From contig WBMV01003298.1 of the NCBI GenBank assembly GCA_013396655.1, positions 1,396,695 through 1,460,694 on the forward strand: 64,000 nucleotides of DNA, in the 5' to 3' direction. The notes under the pieces were generated by a model. That model saw only the letters and a list, made by a program, of their open reading frames with translations, ran no database searches and was not told the DNA's origin. The DNA is from Campylorhamphus procurvoides. Lineage: Eukaryota > Chordata > Aves > Passeriformes > Dendrocolaptidae. This document shows positions 33,614-48,155 of the stretch, in pieces; the stretch's first letter is position 1, and each line of letters starts with the position of its first letter. Both the position numbers and the translations under genes were made by a program.

Positions 33614-36600
33614 GGTTCATCCTTTGGAAAAAGCCTCATAACTTAGCAAGTGAATAATTTATCTCAGAGGAGTCCAATTTCCCAGAAAACAAAGGCTAAA
33701 TGTGTACATGTGACACTGCCTCATCTGTTCTAACATTTTCTTCTTTTCTATAATTACACACCATTTTTCAAATAAAACCACATGATCTGTGCCTTTCTAT
33801 ATACTCAGGTAAGAGCTTAGTGTCTACTGCTGGGTACTATGCTGCTTGTTCCAGACAAACAGAATTCATTAGAGCTGTTCAAACAAAAAGAACACCGAGT
33901 TCAGTTCTAACCTACAGCTCAAAAAAAACAAAGAGGGTAAAAATTTGCAGCCTTTTGTCAGCCACCTAATTTTGAAGCCAAGTTAAGTCAGAATTTTAAA
34001 TGAAAGTGGCTCTTCTGCTAGCTGAAAAAATAATTTCACCATGTGACTGCTAATTAAATTATTAAAATAAATACCTTGGAGAAAAGAGATTTGATTATAT
34101 AAAATGCTTACCTTAATAAAAATATTCTGGACTATTATTATAATGTAAATGATATAAAAACACAGGCTCGGGGAAAAATTTACAAGATGTGGCGTCTTAA
34201 TTTCTATTAAATGGATGTTATATTACCTTCTCTTTTGTTTAATCTTGCCGAATAATAATGTTTGACAATGCAATACACAGCTTGAGATTTTCATGGCAAG
34301 TGAAGTGAGTGGAATTTTCCTCGTCCTCATTGGAGGTGATGCCTGACACCCGTGCGCTGGAAGGCTCTCAGGGAGCAGGAGCACAGAACTGCCCTGCCCA
34401 GAGCATCCTTGGCGTAACTTAGGGAGAACACAGAGCTCTTTGAGCCAGGGGAGGCTGCCAGGGCTGCCCGTAATTCTTGGCTCATGATGTTCTGCAGCAG
34501 CTTTCTCCTGCAGCCCTGGCTACCAAACAAAGTTTCTGAAGCCGATGGGAACTATGATTCGTGCAATTTCCCATTCCAGGAACACTCTTGACTGAAGAAT
34601 TAATACCAGCCCGAGCCATTTCACCTCAGCACCCGGTCCTTCTATCCCTCTCTCCCTCCCCTTATCTGCTCCTGCTGCACAACTCCCCCAGCGGGCCAGG
34701 GGATATTGCTGCTCCTGCATCCCTCACCAGAAGACTTAATGGTCCCCTTTCTCCTTTCAGCTGCTGAAAGGATTCATCTTAAGGCTCAGCCCCACCTTTT
34801 ATTATATCCACATGATCCTGACAAAGACCAGAGCCTTTAGGGGCACCTCCCCACCTCTACTGCAGGGCAGGATAGAAGGAAAAATGTCACATGCGATGTA
34901 ACATTCAAGCTTGCTTTTCTTCACTGCCTCTGTGTTGTTCTTGCTTCAATGCATTTGCAGCTGATAGATGTGAAATATTTAAATCAAGATGTTTATGGAA
35001 CAAATACAAAAACTTTCCAAAACACAGAAATCAGTGAGAGATGAATTTCTGCAAATAAACTTAGCATGTGGCCTCCTCACATTACAACATCTGGAAAAAA
35101 CCTCTTTTCTAAGCTCTTCTGAATTTCCTGATCTTTATTAAATATCCCCCTTCCTCCCACCATGCTACCCTCCCCAGTCCTTAAAAATTCTATTTGCTAA
35201 ATTTTCCTTTTCTTTGGTCTGACAAACATTAGTCAAGGTGGATTATAGATAACTTTAGTCCCTTCTTTTTTAAGAGACTTTCCTGCTGGCACTTGACTGA
35301 TGTAATAATATTGCTCATCTTAGAGCATTTAATCTCTAGAAAATACTGTAAAAAACTTCCAAAAAGTTGTATTTAATAGAAAAAGAGGATCCATCTGAAG
35401 GGCTAAATTGAATGCTGAGATCCAACCCATTTCCTGAGAAGCTACAAAGCTGGTGTCAATCAAACAAGAGTAGGCACAACAGCAAAAATATCCATCTAGA
35501 ATATAAATGACAACCTATCTACTGCAATGAGAAAATATTGCAACCACCATCACTGCTTAACTGTGGATTGAACAAGTTTTCTCATGCTCACACTCTGCTG
35601 AGGATTAAGGTGTTAATGGGCATATCTGCTAAGTGAGGTCACTGCTGTTTTGCACCACCTGAAGTGGGTGAAGCCTTTCCCTTTGATTTGCAGGTATTAT
35701 CATTTAGCAGGAAATGCCCCTTAGTCATTCCCTTTCATTACAGTCCGTGTGATGTGACTAAAAGGAATGTTATCATAACCTAAAGACAAGGATTATGTGG
35801 ATGACAGCTGTTTGAAGGGCCTTGAGAAACTGCTTTATAATGAACAAACTTCCAAAGATTCCTAAAATCTGTACACCTATACACCCATCACTCAAGATTG
35901 TAAGGTAGGACATACCATACCTATAAGAAGCTTTAGATGGGTTATAAGTAAAAGAAAACAGCTACATTCATTATACTTTCCTTCAGTTTCTACGTTATCA
36001 AAGATGACTTTGTGTGTCAGTCCAAGAACTTTAGCCAGCTGTTAGATGCAGTGAAGTTCAAAACTTAAGTTCTCATAGTTTATGTTCTCACAATTTATAT
36101 TTAAAAATACACATACAGTGATTAGAAAGTAACTTAAAATGCTTTGAATCATTCATTGTCACATGACAGTCAACTGAACTGGGCTCAATTTTGAGTTCAC
36201 TTATGCTGATTTACCCTGGGCCAATATTATTGCCAGCGGTGATAGGTCTGGTCTTCAAGGCTGGGAACCAGTCACTGGCACACTGGGGGGACCTGCAAAA
36301 GGATCCGTGGTTTCTGTACAGGTGATCTCCCTCATTATCACTGTCAGCCCTCAAAGGGCAATGTAGGTACAAAAAAGCCAAACAGAAATTAAGAACAGGC
36401 AAATCTTTCTGTTAGGGCTTTCCATTTTGCTGGTGAATATGAAAAGGTGCTTAAAAGTAATGTAGTGCTCTTAACTCTAGAGAATCAGCCAATTTCCCCC
36501 AGAAGAAAATAAAAGAGTAATTACTGGAAGTCTAAACTATTACTGTTAAGTTTAGCAACTTTTACAACATGACACATTCCAGAGAGCAGGGAAGAAAATG

Positions 36601-38933
36601 GAAGGAGAAGAAGAAAGCAACCAAAATAAGTTTCCAAGGTAAACAAATGAAGAATGAACAAATAATGCAGGTTGGCATGATCATTCAGCTAAATAATGGA
36701 AAAGATGATAATAGATGCATGTTAAAAATAGTTTAAAATTAATAATGACAGGTAACATCGCTTTATAGATCCATTTCTTGGTCAGACATGACTTTTCTTG
36801 ATGAGAACACAATATGGATGAGGAAATTAACTACATGTAAAGAAATTATAGCTACTGTGAAATGCCTCAACTTTCAGATACAACTCATAAGACATGCAAT
36901 TATAATGTTATAGAAACTTACAAAAAACACATTAACTTATTTTTGAGAGTATGTTGGGAGAAGGGGTGAGATAAAGATAAAGAAAAAAACACTAATTAAT
37001 AAGACATCATCCAGTCAGAGCATTTAGCTAGTTAGATAAATTTGAGTCCTTCACTAACCCAAGTGAGCAACTCTCCCACTGTCATGCCCTCATGTCTTGA
37101 CTGAATTCTTTCTTTTCCCTGTAAAGTCTGTGAACTTTGTCTTGTTGCTGGGAGGTCTTTCAGTAGTATCTTTGAGAGCACAGATGAAGCCCATTTTCAT
37201 TTTCCAGTTTAGGAACTCTCTTTTCCCATTTTACCACACTGAGACTGATCTATGACTGATGAAACAAAGTCTCCTGAAATTTCAGTGATTTTTTTTCATT
37301 CTGTTTAAAAGGCATCACTCCACATCAAGTATGTGTGTAACACAGTATTCCAATGTCTCCCATATGGTTTCATAATTATGCTACTCTACCAGAATGAGGA
37401 AAATATATCACAGATTTCCAGCTGCTTAAGAATCTGCTGTCATCAGAAGTTAGCCTGAACTCTGACTACCTCCTTTTTGCTGGCCAATAATGCTTATAAA
37501 TTAAAACTGAAGCTGTATTTAACTGTTCTGTACAGCTCAGATGAGACTCCTGACTGTTTGGTTCTTCCATTCAGAGTTTTATTTTCTACATTGGCTTTAC
37601 TGTTTTCAGCACATCATTCAGAGATTAGACAAAGAGATTCGGTGGAAGGCAGCAGCTTTCTCCAGTGCCTAAATTCAAGGCTGCTTCTGCTAAGTATGAA
37701 CTTCCACAGTGCACATTTACAGGTTGCACATCCTAAACCCACCACAAAGCACAGGTCCACAAGTCCTGTGCACTCACTGCAGGGAGAGTCCTTTCAAGAA
37801 AATGTTATCTCCAGTCCTGTGTTAATACACATGACATTAAAAAAAATAAGACAGTTTTATCTCACAGTGAGGAAAAATGGACAAATTTCATGCACCTCAT
37901 TAATTGTGAGATAGGTGAAAAGTATTTAATAATGGAAAAAAAAACAGATGGCTCTTTAGGGACAAAAACTAGGAAAAATGAAAGCTGAGAGCTGAAGTGA
38001 CACAGGTTTCCCTAGAAATGTTTCTTTTCAGATTAGGCATTGAAACCCTTTTCCTAGAGATGAGGGAGAACCTTGACCATTTGAGGTCCATACAAAGAGA
38101 AAGGAGCAGCCTGGCAAATGTTCACTGTTACACTTGGCCATCACAACTCTCACCTACTTCTGCTGACCCATCAAAGGGAAGGGATGTCTACTAATGACAT
38201 CATACAATACTATTCTATCAAGTTCAAGGTGCCACTTTTGAGACCCAAGATTTACAGATAGTTCTAAAATACTGAGACAAACAGTTTGACAGCCAGGTTA
38301 AGGTTGCAGGTAGGTTCTGCTACAAGCTTCTTTACCAATTTTTTTCTTTTATAAAGGGACTGCAGATTGATTTGGGGCCTGGATTAGGATTATTACTGAT
38401 CTAATGCCTTTAAATTTGTGCAAAATTCACCTATAATATTCCAAAGGAACACCAGGAGGGCAGGGTAAAAGAGTAGGAGAAACAAAACTGATTTTGCAGG
38501 CAAGGTTTCCTTGTGTTCAGGGTGATGAAATGAATGACAGAAGTGTGCTCGCATATTAGTATTCCCCTACAACAGGCTAGGTTCTTCAGCAGCTCTTTTA
38601 TTTTCACCCTTGTTCTTTAATACACACAAAAATACTTTGGAGTACAAAAAAATCCAGATAAAAATGATGCTCCTGTTTTTTCACATCAGCAGTAGAACCG
38701 ACCCTTTCATAAAACTTTTTTTTAATCAGAATTTGATTATTCTTAATCATATAATAACACCAGCTATAATAGCATTCTCCTAGTGCCACTACAACAGACC
38801 TAAAATTCTGTCAAGATTTGTACTAGAGAAGCAATCACTAAGGGTTTATATCTTAGCTCTTTTTGACATGGGGTCACAGTTGAAAGAAAGCTTGTCAGCC
38901 TACATGAATGTCCTGTATTTAAGAAGACAATTT

Positions 38934-38950
38934 AAAAAAAAAAGGGGGGG
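38934..38950. repeat. Poly(A)/poly(G) junction
   Basis: Ten A residues run directly into seven G residues, then CACAGAGAAAAAAAGAAAGG. A purine-only homopolymer junction prone to sequencing and assembly error. Confidence 0.85.
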
Positions 38951-41900
38951 CACAGAGAAAAAAAGAAAGGTGGACATAGAATTCACTGGTCAAAACATTT
39001 CTTACTGTAGAATCCTAAAAAAAGCATTTTCAGGTAGTTGAAGTTAGCTGAGTCATGACAGAACTAACGTTTAGCAGTTCTCAAAGTTCAGCACAAGATG
39101 TGTCTTCTGCACTTAAAAACTCACAAACATTAAACAGCAACAGGTCCAAACCCAAACCCTGGCTTCTGACGTTGCTGACATGCAGATGTGTGTGACTACA
39201 GCTCAAATCTTTCAGCCAGAACCTGCCAGACCACCACAACTCTAACAGGTCAAATCTGGAAACAAGAACACAAATATTTGAAAATGTGGAAAAAAAACCA
39301 GATCTAATTCATTGCTAGCATAAATGTTTTTCTTTTTTACAGATATGCAGCAGAACACCCTTATCTTAAATCTGTTATTCTATCACACAACAAATTTACC
39401 CTAATTGAGAATTCCTTTGATACTAGGAATTGTTCTATATGGAAACAATTAAGCTACTAGCCAAAGCAATTTAAGGCAGCCCTGAGACTAATCTCAGCAG
39501 CATCAAGGGCTACAAGACTGTTCTTGCTCAAAAGTACATTAAACCTATTTGACATATTTGAAAGATTAGCCTACAACCACTTGTACGTGCACAAAGAATC
39601 TCCAGGAAAAAAAGAGTTAATTATTTGTGCCCAAGTCACTTTACTGATAACTGTTTTATTAGTAGTAATCAAGTGTGATCATTTGTGGGCTGTGTAAACA
39701 GCTTTTTAAGTGAAAGGATGAGTATGAGACAGGACACAAAACTGCCCTAGGGGTTTCTGAATCTTGGATTTCCTCACACAGCTACTAGAAGTCTATAGAA
39801 ACAGCATGGAACAAACCAGTAAAAAGACCATTGTAACAAGCACCATATTTAATTATTATTTTTCTTTCTCCAAAACTTTAAGTGACTAAGTTATGAAAGC
39901 TCTCACTGACAACAGGAAGGTATTTTGGTATTTTACCCATACAAGTGTCCAAATTTATCATATTTTACCCAGACAAAAGAGTTTGTCATAAGTCAAAATA
40001 TAGTTTGGAACCACTTAAGCCTTTTACTGACTTTAAAAACTGGTTAAATAATTACATACCATCTACTGAGTAAATAATGGATTAAAAGGACTGCTTGTCT
40101 CCATATTTTATGAAAGCAATTATGATAGATCCACCTCTATCAGTTTCCTCACTCTCACCCTTAATACTCAAATATTTATTATGCCAGACCACATTTTCAA
40201 AAGCACAGGTCCCTTCAGACTGTGTCTGATGTGTAATAGCAAGCTCAGTCTTTCAGAGCAGGCAGAAATAAGCAGCTCCAGCTCCAAATAGCAGTGCAAT
40301 TAATTCTCACAAACCCTGCATAAAACCAGCCTTTCCATGTTTATGCTTTAATGGCTGGATGAACTCTTTGGCCTGCAAATGTCTTGGCATCTCAAGATAC
40401 AAGTGGACTTTAACCCAAAAATAACATCCTTCCCTGAGCATTTGGACATTAATGTCTGTGAAGTCAACTTACCATCTCCTAAATAAATATATTGGCAATC
40501 CAAAGCTACCAAGAGAAAGAAAGGGAGAAAAACACTTCACTCTTCAAGAGGGTGCTAGGCTCTAATTGCCACCCAGCTATTAAGTGATCTTGGTGCCAGA
40601 TCTTATGGTATCCATATGTTTTCCCATTGTCAAGACACTATAGTGTTGCCAAACTCCTTTACAAAAAGTGCTTTGAGAACTACTGATGAAAAAGGCAACA
40701 TGAAAGCAAAATGCTTATTACTATTATTTGCAAGTATATACAGTCCCTTAAGATATATTGGTTCCTTTTCAGAAATTGTAAATTCTTGCTGTTTGCTGCC
40801 AAATCTATGGCACCTGGGTTTTGTTTCTTGAGGAGGAGTAGCCATAAGAAGATTTAAATCCTCTTTTCCACAATAAGTGACAGACACAGTATAGTGCCTG
40901 ATTCGTACAGGCCTAAACTTCTCACACTTCTGGGTGCGGGAAACATTGGGAGACATGGCACAAGAGGGAACTATTTAAAAAACCAGCCAAACAAACAGAA
41001 GCTGTTGGTCAGAAAACAAACTTCTTTGCTTTGATTGCTGCAAGTCACAGCACTATTTTCAACTGGGGTTCTCTTGCAGCAGAACACACTCCCCCAAAAC
41101 ATCCACGCCCCACGGACTGATGAGTCTTCCCAACAGGTACCCAAAGAGACAGCCAGCAATATCCTTGTATGAGTTAAGCAGTGAGTGCTTTCTAGTGGGA
41201 AGATTAACTCTCTTAGACTAATTATCAGCAGCATCTTACACAAGAACTCCATTATACAACCATCTGCCTCTCTTAAACAGCTGCCAAAATCAGCCTCTGA
41301 ATTGAGGGGCCTAAACCAAGATGGGGGGACCTGATTTACAAATGGGTTCAAAGCATCCAAAATGAAGTTTGTTTACTTGATTGCACTCCTTTGTACACTG
41401 TGACCATGGGTAAAGGTAAGAAAAAGAACTATTTCAAATATCTGCCACCAGCTTCTGCTTCTCCTCCACTGCTCTGCCAAGGTGTGGTTTAGCAGAATTT
41501 GATTTGGGGGCCTCTTTCCAATCACCTTTGCTTTAGAGTAAGTTAGAAACAATTATAATGAAGTCAGAAGTGCTACAAAGGTATAAAATGAAAGTAAGAT
41601 GAGAATTCAGTCAGTTTGTTCATTTCTCTAAGATCAAAGAGAAAGAGGTGAACACAATTCCAGCATGAAAACATAAAGCGTGGAAGGAAATCAGAAAACA
41701 ATAAAGAAAACGATGATTTCTGACTTCACGAAATAAGGTGTAAGGAAGGACTGCAAAAATCTAAAAGCGGGGGTGGTGAAAAACAACAGCTCTGTTAAAT
41801 AATATTATGAAATAACCAGAGCACTCAGCATAGCTGGATTGTTTAGGCAGCAAATCTATTGTTCAGTGCTAAGTTCAGTGTAATTTGATCCCCAATGCAG

Positions 41901-42877
41901 CCCATGACTCTATAATAGCAATAGATGCATTTCGATTAACTCATTCATTTCTCTTCCTGAGCCATTGTTCATGGAAAAGGGAAGATGTTGATATCTTTCC
42001 AGCACATCTCCTCTCTTTCATGCAGTGAAAGGAGCGAGTGAATTCTTCATAGATGATCCTCAGAACACTCATGTCTGCAAGACCTCCTAATCCTCTAAGT
42101 TACGATTTCTCAGAATATATCAAAAAGCATAGCCACTAATTCGAGATCTTCCTAAACCACATAGGTATATAGAGCTATGAAGCTGAAAATTTTAATTTAA
42201 ACATCTCAGCAGGGAAATAATCTTAATTCCAAATGAGATTCCAAAAGGTATTTCATTCATTTGCACAATTATTTTCTGTCTAAGGGAAGAGACTACGTTC
42301 CTCAAGAATGTTCATCTAAAAAGCTTCCTGAGCTTTCTTTTGCTGCAGAGTGCCTTCTCCTCACAGTTTAATAGTTACTGAAAGGAATGAAAAATTTGGG
42401 CATTTAACCAAACATCAGCTAACACTGCCCACACAAAGCAAGGCCACATACAACTTAACAACTGGCAGAACTGTGAAGTGACATCAGTGGCATGGAGGGA
42501 CTGCCTGGAGACAATAAAGTGACTATTCCACTCACAGGCGAATCTTAAGGTTTCCATTACACATTGAAACTTTTGTCAAAACAAGAATGTGTGTGGCCTT
42601 GTGAATGTTTAAGGCTACAAGTCTGCTTTGCCCAGTTCTTGGCAAGGTCTCTGTGCTCATGGCTTCGAGTGACGTTATTCTGGCTGTCCCACATCCGAGG
42701 ACAGTGCCCTTACTAACAACTTGTAAAGTATGAGTCAGTCTCTCCTCACAAAATACGTTTCTGAGGGCACCAAGCTGGAATGGAAACATCTCCACGAGAT
42801 TGCTTCTGCTCTAAGTACCCAGAGCAGATCTTAGTACTTCACACAGAAGACCAAAAAACATCCATAGTTTTTACATA

Positions 42878-42892
42878 CAAAAAAAAAAAAAA
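42878..42892. repeat. Poly(A) tract, 15 A
   Basis: Fifteen consecutive A residues preceded by TACATAC and followed by CCATGTT. No LINE or SINE body recognised on either side. Confidence 0.9.
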
Positions 42893-45124
42893 CCATGTTA
42901 AAATGGCACCACACTCAAAATGTTCCAGAGGTTTATATAGTCACTTGGGATTGGTAAAACATTAATAGTTTGAAAGGGAAGAACACACAAGGTGTGATGT
43001 CCTCAGGGATCTGTTCTTATACCATGTTAACAGGAAACATCTTGCTTGTGCACAAAGACTACAGTGGGTGAAATAAGCAGCAGTTTATTTTTACTTATTT
43101 TAAAGTGAAGTCTTTAGCTGTGCCTCAGCCAAGACTCGCATGTCTTCTGTGTCTTGGAAGGAGAAGGGAGAGCAAGAAAAGCAAGCAGGCATCGAGATGA
43201 GAGTCAGGCAGGTATTTCTACCTGCATTTTTGTACTCGTGCCATTTTTTCAGGGGTTAACCTTAGCAGCCAGCAGGCGAAGTGGCCACTTTGTGTGGTCT
43301 CTAACTGCCTCAGCAGTTGTAGTCAATTCATTGTGACAGCAAAAATGTTGGATCAGAGACTGCTTTTGTAAAATGAGTATTCACATAGAGAATTTTAGGG
43401 GGAAATGCCAAATAAATACCCTTATAATTGTTGCTGGCAATTACTTTTAATTCTTTGTAACACTATATCTGTGTGAGTCGCTTATCTCCGTAAAGACAAT
43501 GACTACCCAGGGCTGTTGCACATCCAACTTTCTCCAAAGGACACCCTAAACCTTTCAAAATCACTTCACAATTAAATGTGACTGTGGCCACACCTGGTGA
43601 TCCACGTGAGGGTGATACAAAAGTGAGGAGTCACCATATAAACTCACATTCCATACAAACAAGGCTAAACCTGCCCAGTCCCCAGGATAACTTGGGCTTG
43701 GAGAGATGGCTGCAGGTTCACCTTGCTGCCACGCTGACCTGTGAAGAGGGCCCAGCACACTAAGATTTCTTTCCTGAATCATTCTTCCACATAAAATGGT
43801 TAAATGACAACTCATTCCCTTAGGAGGAAGAGCTTCCATAAGAGTTTTGCACAGGCACACACACAATTTTGGCTGAAGGAATAATTCCTAAGCTCCTACT
43901 GCTTCTCACCTTTTCTAACAGGAGTTCTGAACTGGGATTTTCCAGGCAAAGCTACAGAGAGCCCTTGTGGCCTTTCGAGACCACGGCACAGCCCCTCACA
44001 ACAGTGACATTGGGTATTTCCCAGTCCCACTTCCAGTACAGAAGACAGGTGACACATTCAATAGGTGGCACTTTGCCCCTCACAGTCAGCCTTTGTCATT
44101 CCTCTCATGAAGGCAGAACTACAGCTCTCCCTATGAGATGCTTGTGTATATATCCCATCTCTGGAACACTTTTGATTCCATTAAACTTCAAGGATTTTAA
44201 CAAGCCTTTGAACTCTTCCCATTGCTTTTCCAGCCCTTCAGCAGAACAGAAAAAACACTCTGCACTCCCCAAGTTATAAACAGATTTATCAGAAGGGAAA
44301 CTGTTGACTTGGTATGGTAGAAGGGCTCAGACTTGGCAGTGTTTTTTTTCTTGCAGGGGAAACCCATTCTTTCCTGAGCTCCCCCATTGAGACTCTGCCC
44401 AATGTACAATCATTCTTCAGAAAATAAATGGTGTGTTTTCATTTAAAATGTTACCTTATGTTTTTTGGCAGCTTCGTCAGCTTCTGAGTTGCAAACACAT
44501 CACTTCTTTCACAGGAGAAGCCTCTCGGAGCTGTTTTTTGATGACTTCTTTGTGAGAAATCAGCAGCACACCATGTTGCTATAAATCTGGGACTAGAGCT
44601 TTGAGTCCATCTAAAATTACAAATAAAACGGAATTAGAGGATACAGCAATGAGAAAATCCACAGACATGATTCCCACATGTTTCCAGTTTGTAGGACAGA
44701 CAGAGGAGGATACAGAGCACAGCATGAATGCAGAGCACAGCTATGGCTGTCTCTACCCCATAGCTCTGTTCCCTTCCCATACTAAAGCTTCGCTTATATC
44801 CACAGAAATGAAAGACTGAGTCTGTGTTCCATATGGCTAAAGGCCTCCATATCTAAGGATTTAACCTCGTTAAGCCACAATCTACTATTGCATTTCAGCT
44901 GAGGAGAAACAATACTGTCATTGTAGCAGAAATAACACCTTGGTGCTGTCACCTGAAAATATGCATTCCAAAGCTGGTATTGCTCTCACAGAGATGGGGA
45001 GGAGAACAGATGGAACAGTGGAAATGAACAAACACTGCTGCTTTCTGTAGGAAAAGCTGGAATATCACCCACAACACTTCATGAGTTTTTCTCCTACCGA
45101 AAGGACTACTTTTAGTTGTTGTTT

Positions 45125-45149
45125 GGGTTGGAATGGGGGGTTTGGGGGG
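45125..45149 (+). other. G-rich tract with three long G-runs
   Basis: GGG at 45125-45127, six G at 45135-45140, TTT, and six G at 45144-45149. Only three tracts of three or more are independent, so a three-tier quadruplex is not guaranteed. The T-rich flanks resemble those of the tract at 33479-33515. Confidence 0.6.
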
Positions 45150-48137
45150 TTTGTTTTTTAGGAAAGCAGTTTTCTCATGGTTGTTTCATATTCTGTTTTC
45201 TTGGTAATAATATAATAATAACATGCTGAATACCTGGTTAAAACAGTGCGCTCAGTCATCTGCAAACACAGACCATTGCAGAAAAAGTCCCGGTGCACAT
45301 ATATAATGGCACCAAAATACATCAGAGTTCCCATTTCTTCAATGATTAGGCATAGATCTTAACTGTGGATGTGGAGCTTTTTGTTCTCTGAAGGGAAATA
45401 CAGGGCTTTTTTTAACCAACATAGAATGAAATGAAAACTAAAGAGATGAAGTGTTGAAATTTATAGAGCAGTAATTCTAGCTTTAGTCACTGACTTGTGA
45501 GTGGGAATCACAGCAGTTATTGGGAAGAAAGCCATTCTTTTTATTCCAATGTTTTCCAATTATCTTGTAGCTGTGTTGACCCCTGTAGAAAGGGACGTGC
45601 AAGCACATGGGAAAGAAGAGTCACAACTCTTAAGCCAGCTGCCTTATAGATCAGAATGGCTTTTGAAGTGCTGTATGAATGCACATAAAAATTATGGTTA
45701 TGTGAAAACAAGAACACATTAGAGAGGAAACACCAGCACAAAGAAAAATCAAAATCACAGGGGGAAAAAAATTCACTACAACTTTTTGCATTGGTGTAAG
45801 GCTTTAATTGAGAAGCTGGAGTAGATTTTCATTAACTTTTTTGCTATCATCTTTTGCTTTTGGTACCTGTTTCTTTTCGAAGCTCTAAAGGAAAAAAGGA
45901 CTTAAAACAGAAGAGTGTTTCCACCCCATTTAAGAGCACTTCCATGCACTTCTGGAAAATGAAACGATTTGTAAAGCTAACAGAAAGGGTGACTAATGCT
46001 AAACACCTAAGAGCCTGGTGCCTCGGGGAACTGTCCATCTCTAATGGTTACCAAAACTCATTCCTCCATGGGCAGGGGCATGAGAAACCGCAGCAATTCC
46101 CTTTCAGTGAAGCACTGTAGAACCAGAGAACAGCTACACTTAAAAAAATAGTTAATTTTTTTTTTTAAAGTATATTCCTACTTGTTTTATAAGGCCTGGA
46201 CTGTAAAAAAGGTTGCTCGGAAATAAATCCTCTGGCTTGCATTTGCAACAGGCAGACATTAGGTGATGTTTTTAAAAGTAACTAAAATCAGGTTTCAGAG
46301 ATACAGATAGACTAATGCCTAATGACATTAGTAGATGTCTTGAAGGGGTTCAAAATACTTAAATTAGAGATCTATGGTCAGGAGCATGAAACACTGAATT
46401 TCCAAAACACCTGTTCATGTGGGTTCTTTTCAGCTGATTCCATATTTTAAAAATCTGCCCCCAAATTACTAAACCTCCAGGTTCATTTAGAAACAAATGA
46501 AGCCTGATTCTTGGGAAGTTAAGGATTCTCATTAATTTTTTAAACCAAGAAAGTTACTCATGCTTTTCCAAACTTGTAGGCATTCGTGTACTCTTTCTTC
46601 ATGGGCGTGCTTCTACAGCACAAGCATTTTGAAGGACATTCTTTCATATCAAAGCATTTAAAAGCTCATACAGTACTAAATTACTGAAAACCTGCATTTA
46701 ACCCATATAGAAAGTGCAGTATTTTATTTTTAAACTTAAAAACCCTGAACTGTTATTTAGCCCTTTTTACTAGAGTATCAAATATAAATCTAGAACAATT
46801 CACTGGTGTAGACTAACTTTGCATCTATAGCTGCGTAACAATACTTTGCCAATTAAATTGTAATACTAATAAATCACAATAAACAGTTCCTTTCTGATAC
46901 TGACAATCTCAGACATTAGTTAGGTAAGATCTTACTACATGCTTACATTCCCCTTCCACAGTTTAGTTTTTTACAAGTGGGTGACAAAAACATAAGTTGT
47001 ATTTCACATTCAAAATGGGGGAGGGACAAAAGGAGAGGAGAGGGATAGCACATGAATTGGTCTACCTTTGGATAATTCCTTTGAAAACAGTGAAATCCTG
47101 AGTGTAAATCTTTCTCCTGATACTCAACAGTCTGGTTTACAGGAGGACAAGCAAAAGGCACCATTCCTTGGTAAATCAGCCATATCCCTGGGACTCTCAG
47201 CTTGCTGATCTCCAGGAAAGGTTGTTCTTGGCTAAGTTGCCTCCATGAGGCTACACATCATTGTGTTAAGCTCTTTAATACAATTTCTGGCAACAGGACT
47301 CCAGGAGATCAATAGTGATGTTTCCTAGGCTCTAAACTAGCTTTTAGTGATATACTGTATCATCAATGTCCAATAAAACAAAATGCTGACGTGTCATCTC
47401 TTCCACATAAGATTTGTCACTGTGTTTTCCTTTTAGCCTGGTAAGAAAAAAAACTTTATGAATGGAAAACATGCATTGTAAGTAATTCAGCATGTCAGTC
47501 TCAAAGCAGACAAGGAACATGAAGGACACTCATTCCCTATGGAACTTATACCCCTCACCTTTAAGAACTTACAACACTAACAGGCATGTGTGTAACACAA
47601 CATCCCACTGCCCATCCTATTAGTGCCACCATCAGTGCAAGTCAGCTCTGACTGGGTGGAGGATCATGGACCATATTACTGAGCATGTACAAGTATGAGA
47701 AATAAAACAAACAAAAATAAGCTACACTGGCTTAGACTTCAGTCCCATTTCTGCATTTGCACCATGGCATAGAAGCAGAAAGTCCAGCATTCAGAACCCC
47801 TGTGCAACCTATTTTTCCCTTATGAGTGTTTGGTGCAATGGTAGCTGACTAGTTTTTAACAATGTGGTAAGAATATGCCTTATCCAATCAGGAGTCACTT
47901 TGTTAGTACTGGGCAGCTGCCACAGGAAAGAAAAAAAAGCTTTAAAGTTGCCCCTTGTCTGAGCAATCTTGCAGTGTGGCTTCTTTTTATCTCAAAATCA
48001 ATCCCCACCTGAAAATGAGAATCCCTGCAGAAACACGAATGGGCACAATGGAGTCACTTCAGGTTCACGACATAGATGAAGTCTGTCTGTCTTGCATTGT
48101 TTTCATAGGGCCAGAGTTTTTGCTTGGATAAATTACA

Positions 48138-48155
48138 GAGGGAGGGAGGGAGGGA
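48138..48155 (+). repeat. (GGGA)n microsatellite and canonical G-quadruplex motif
   Basis: GGG tracts at 48140-48142, 48144-48146, 48148-48150 and 48152-48154 are separated by single A loops. This is among the most favourable arrangements for a parallel three-tier quadruplex on the + strand. The length may vary between individuals. Confidence 0.85.

Noticed and set aside
37477..37914. 145-codon open frame on the + strand
   Set aside because: No domain, mixed composition and AT-rich tail; consistent with chance in 64 kb.
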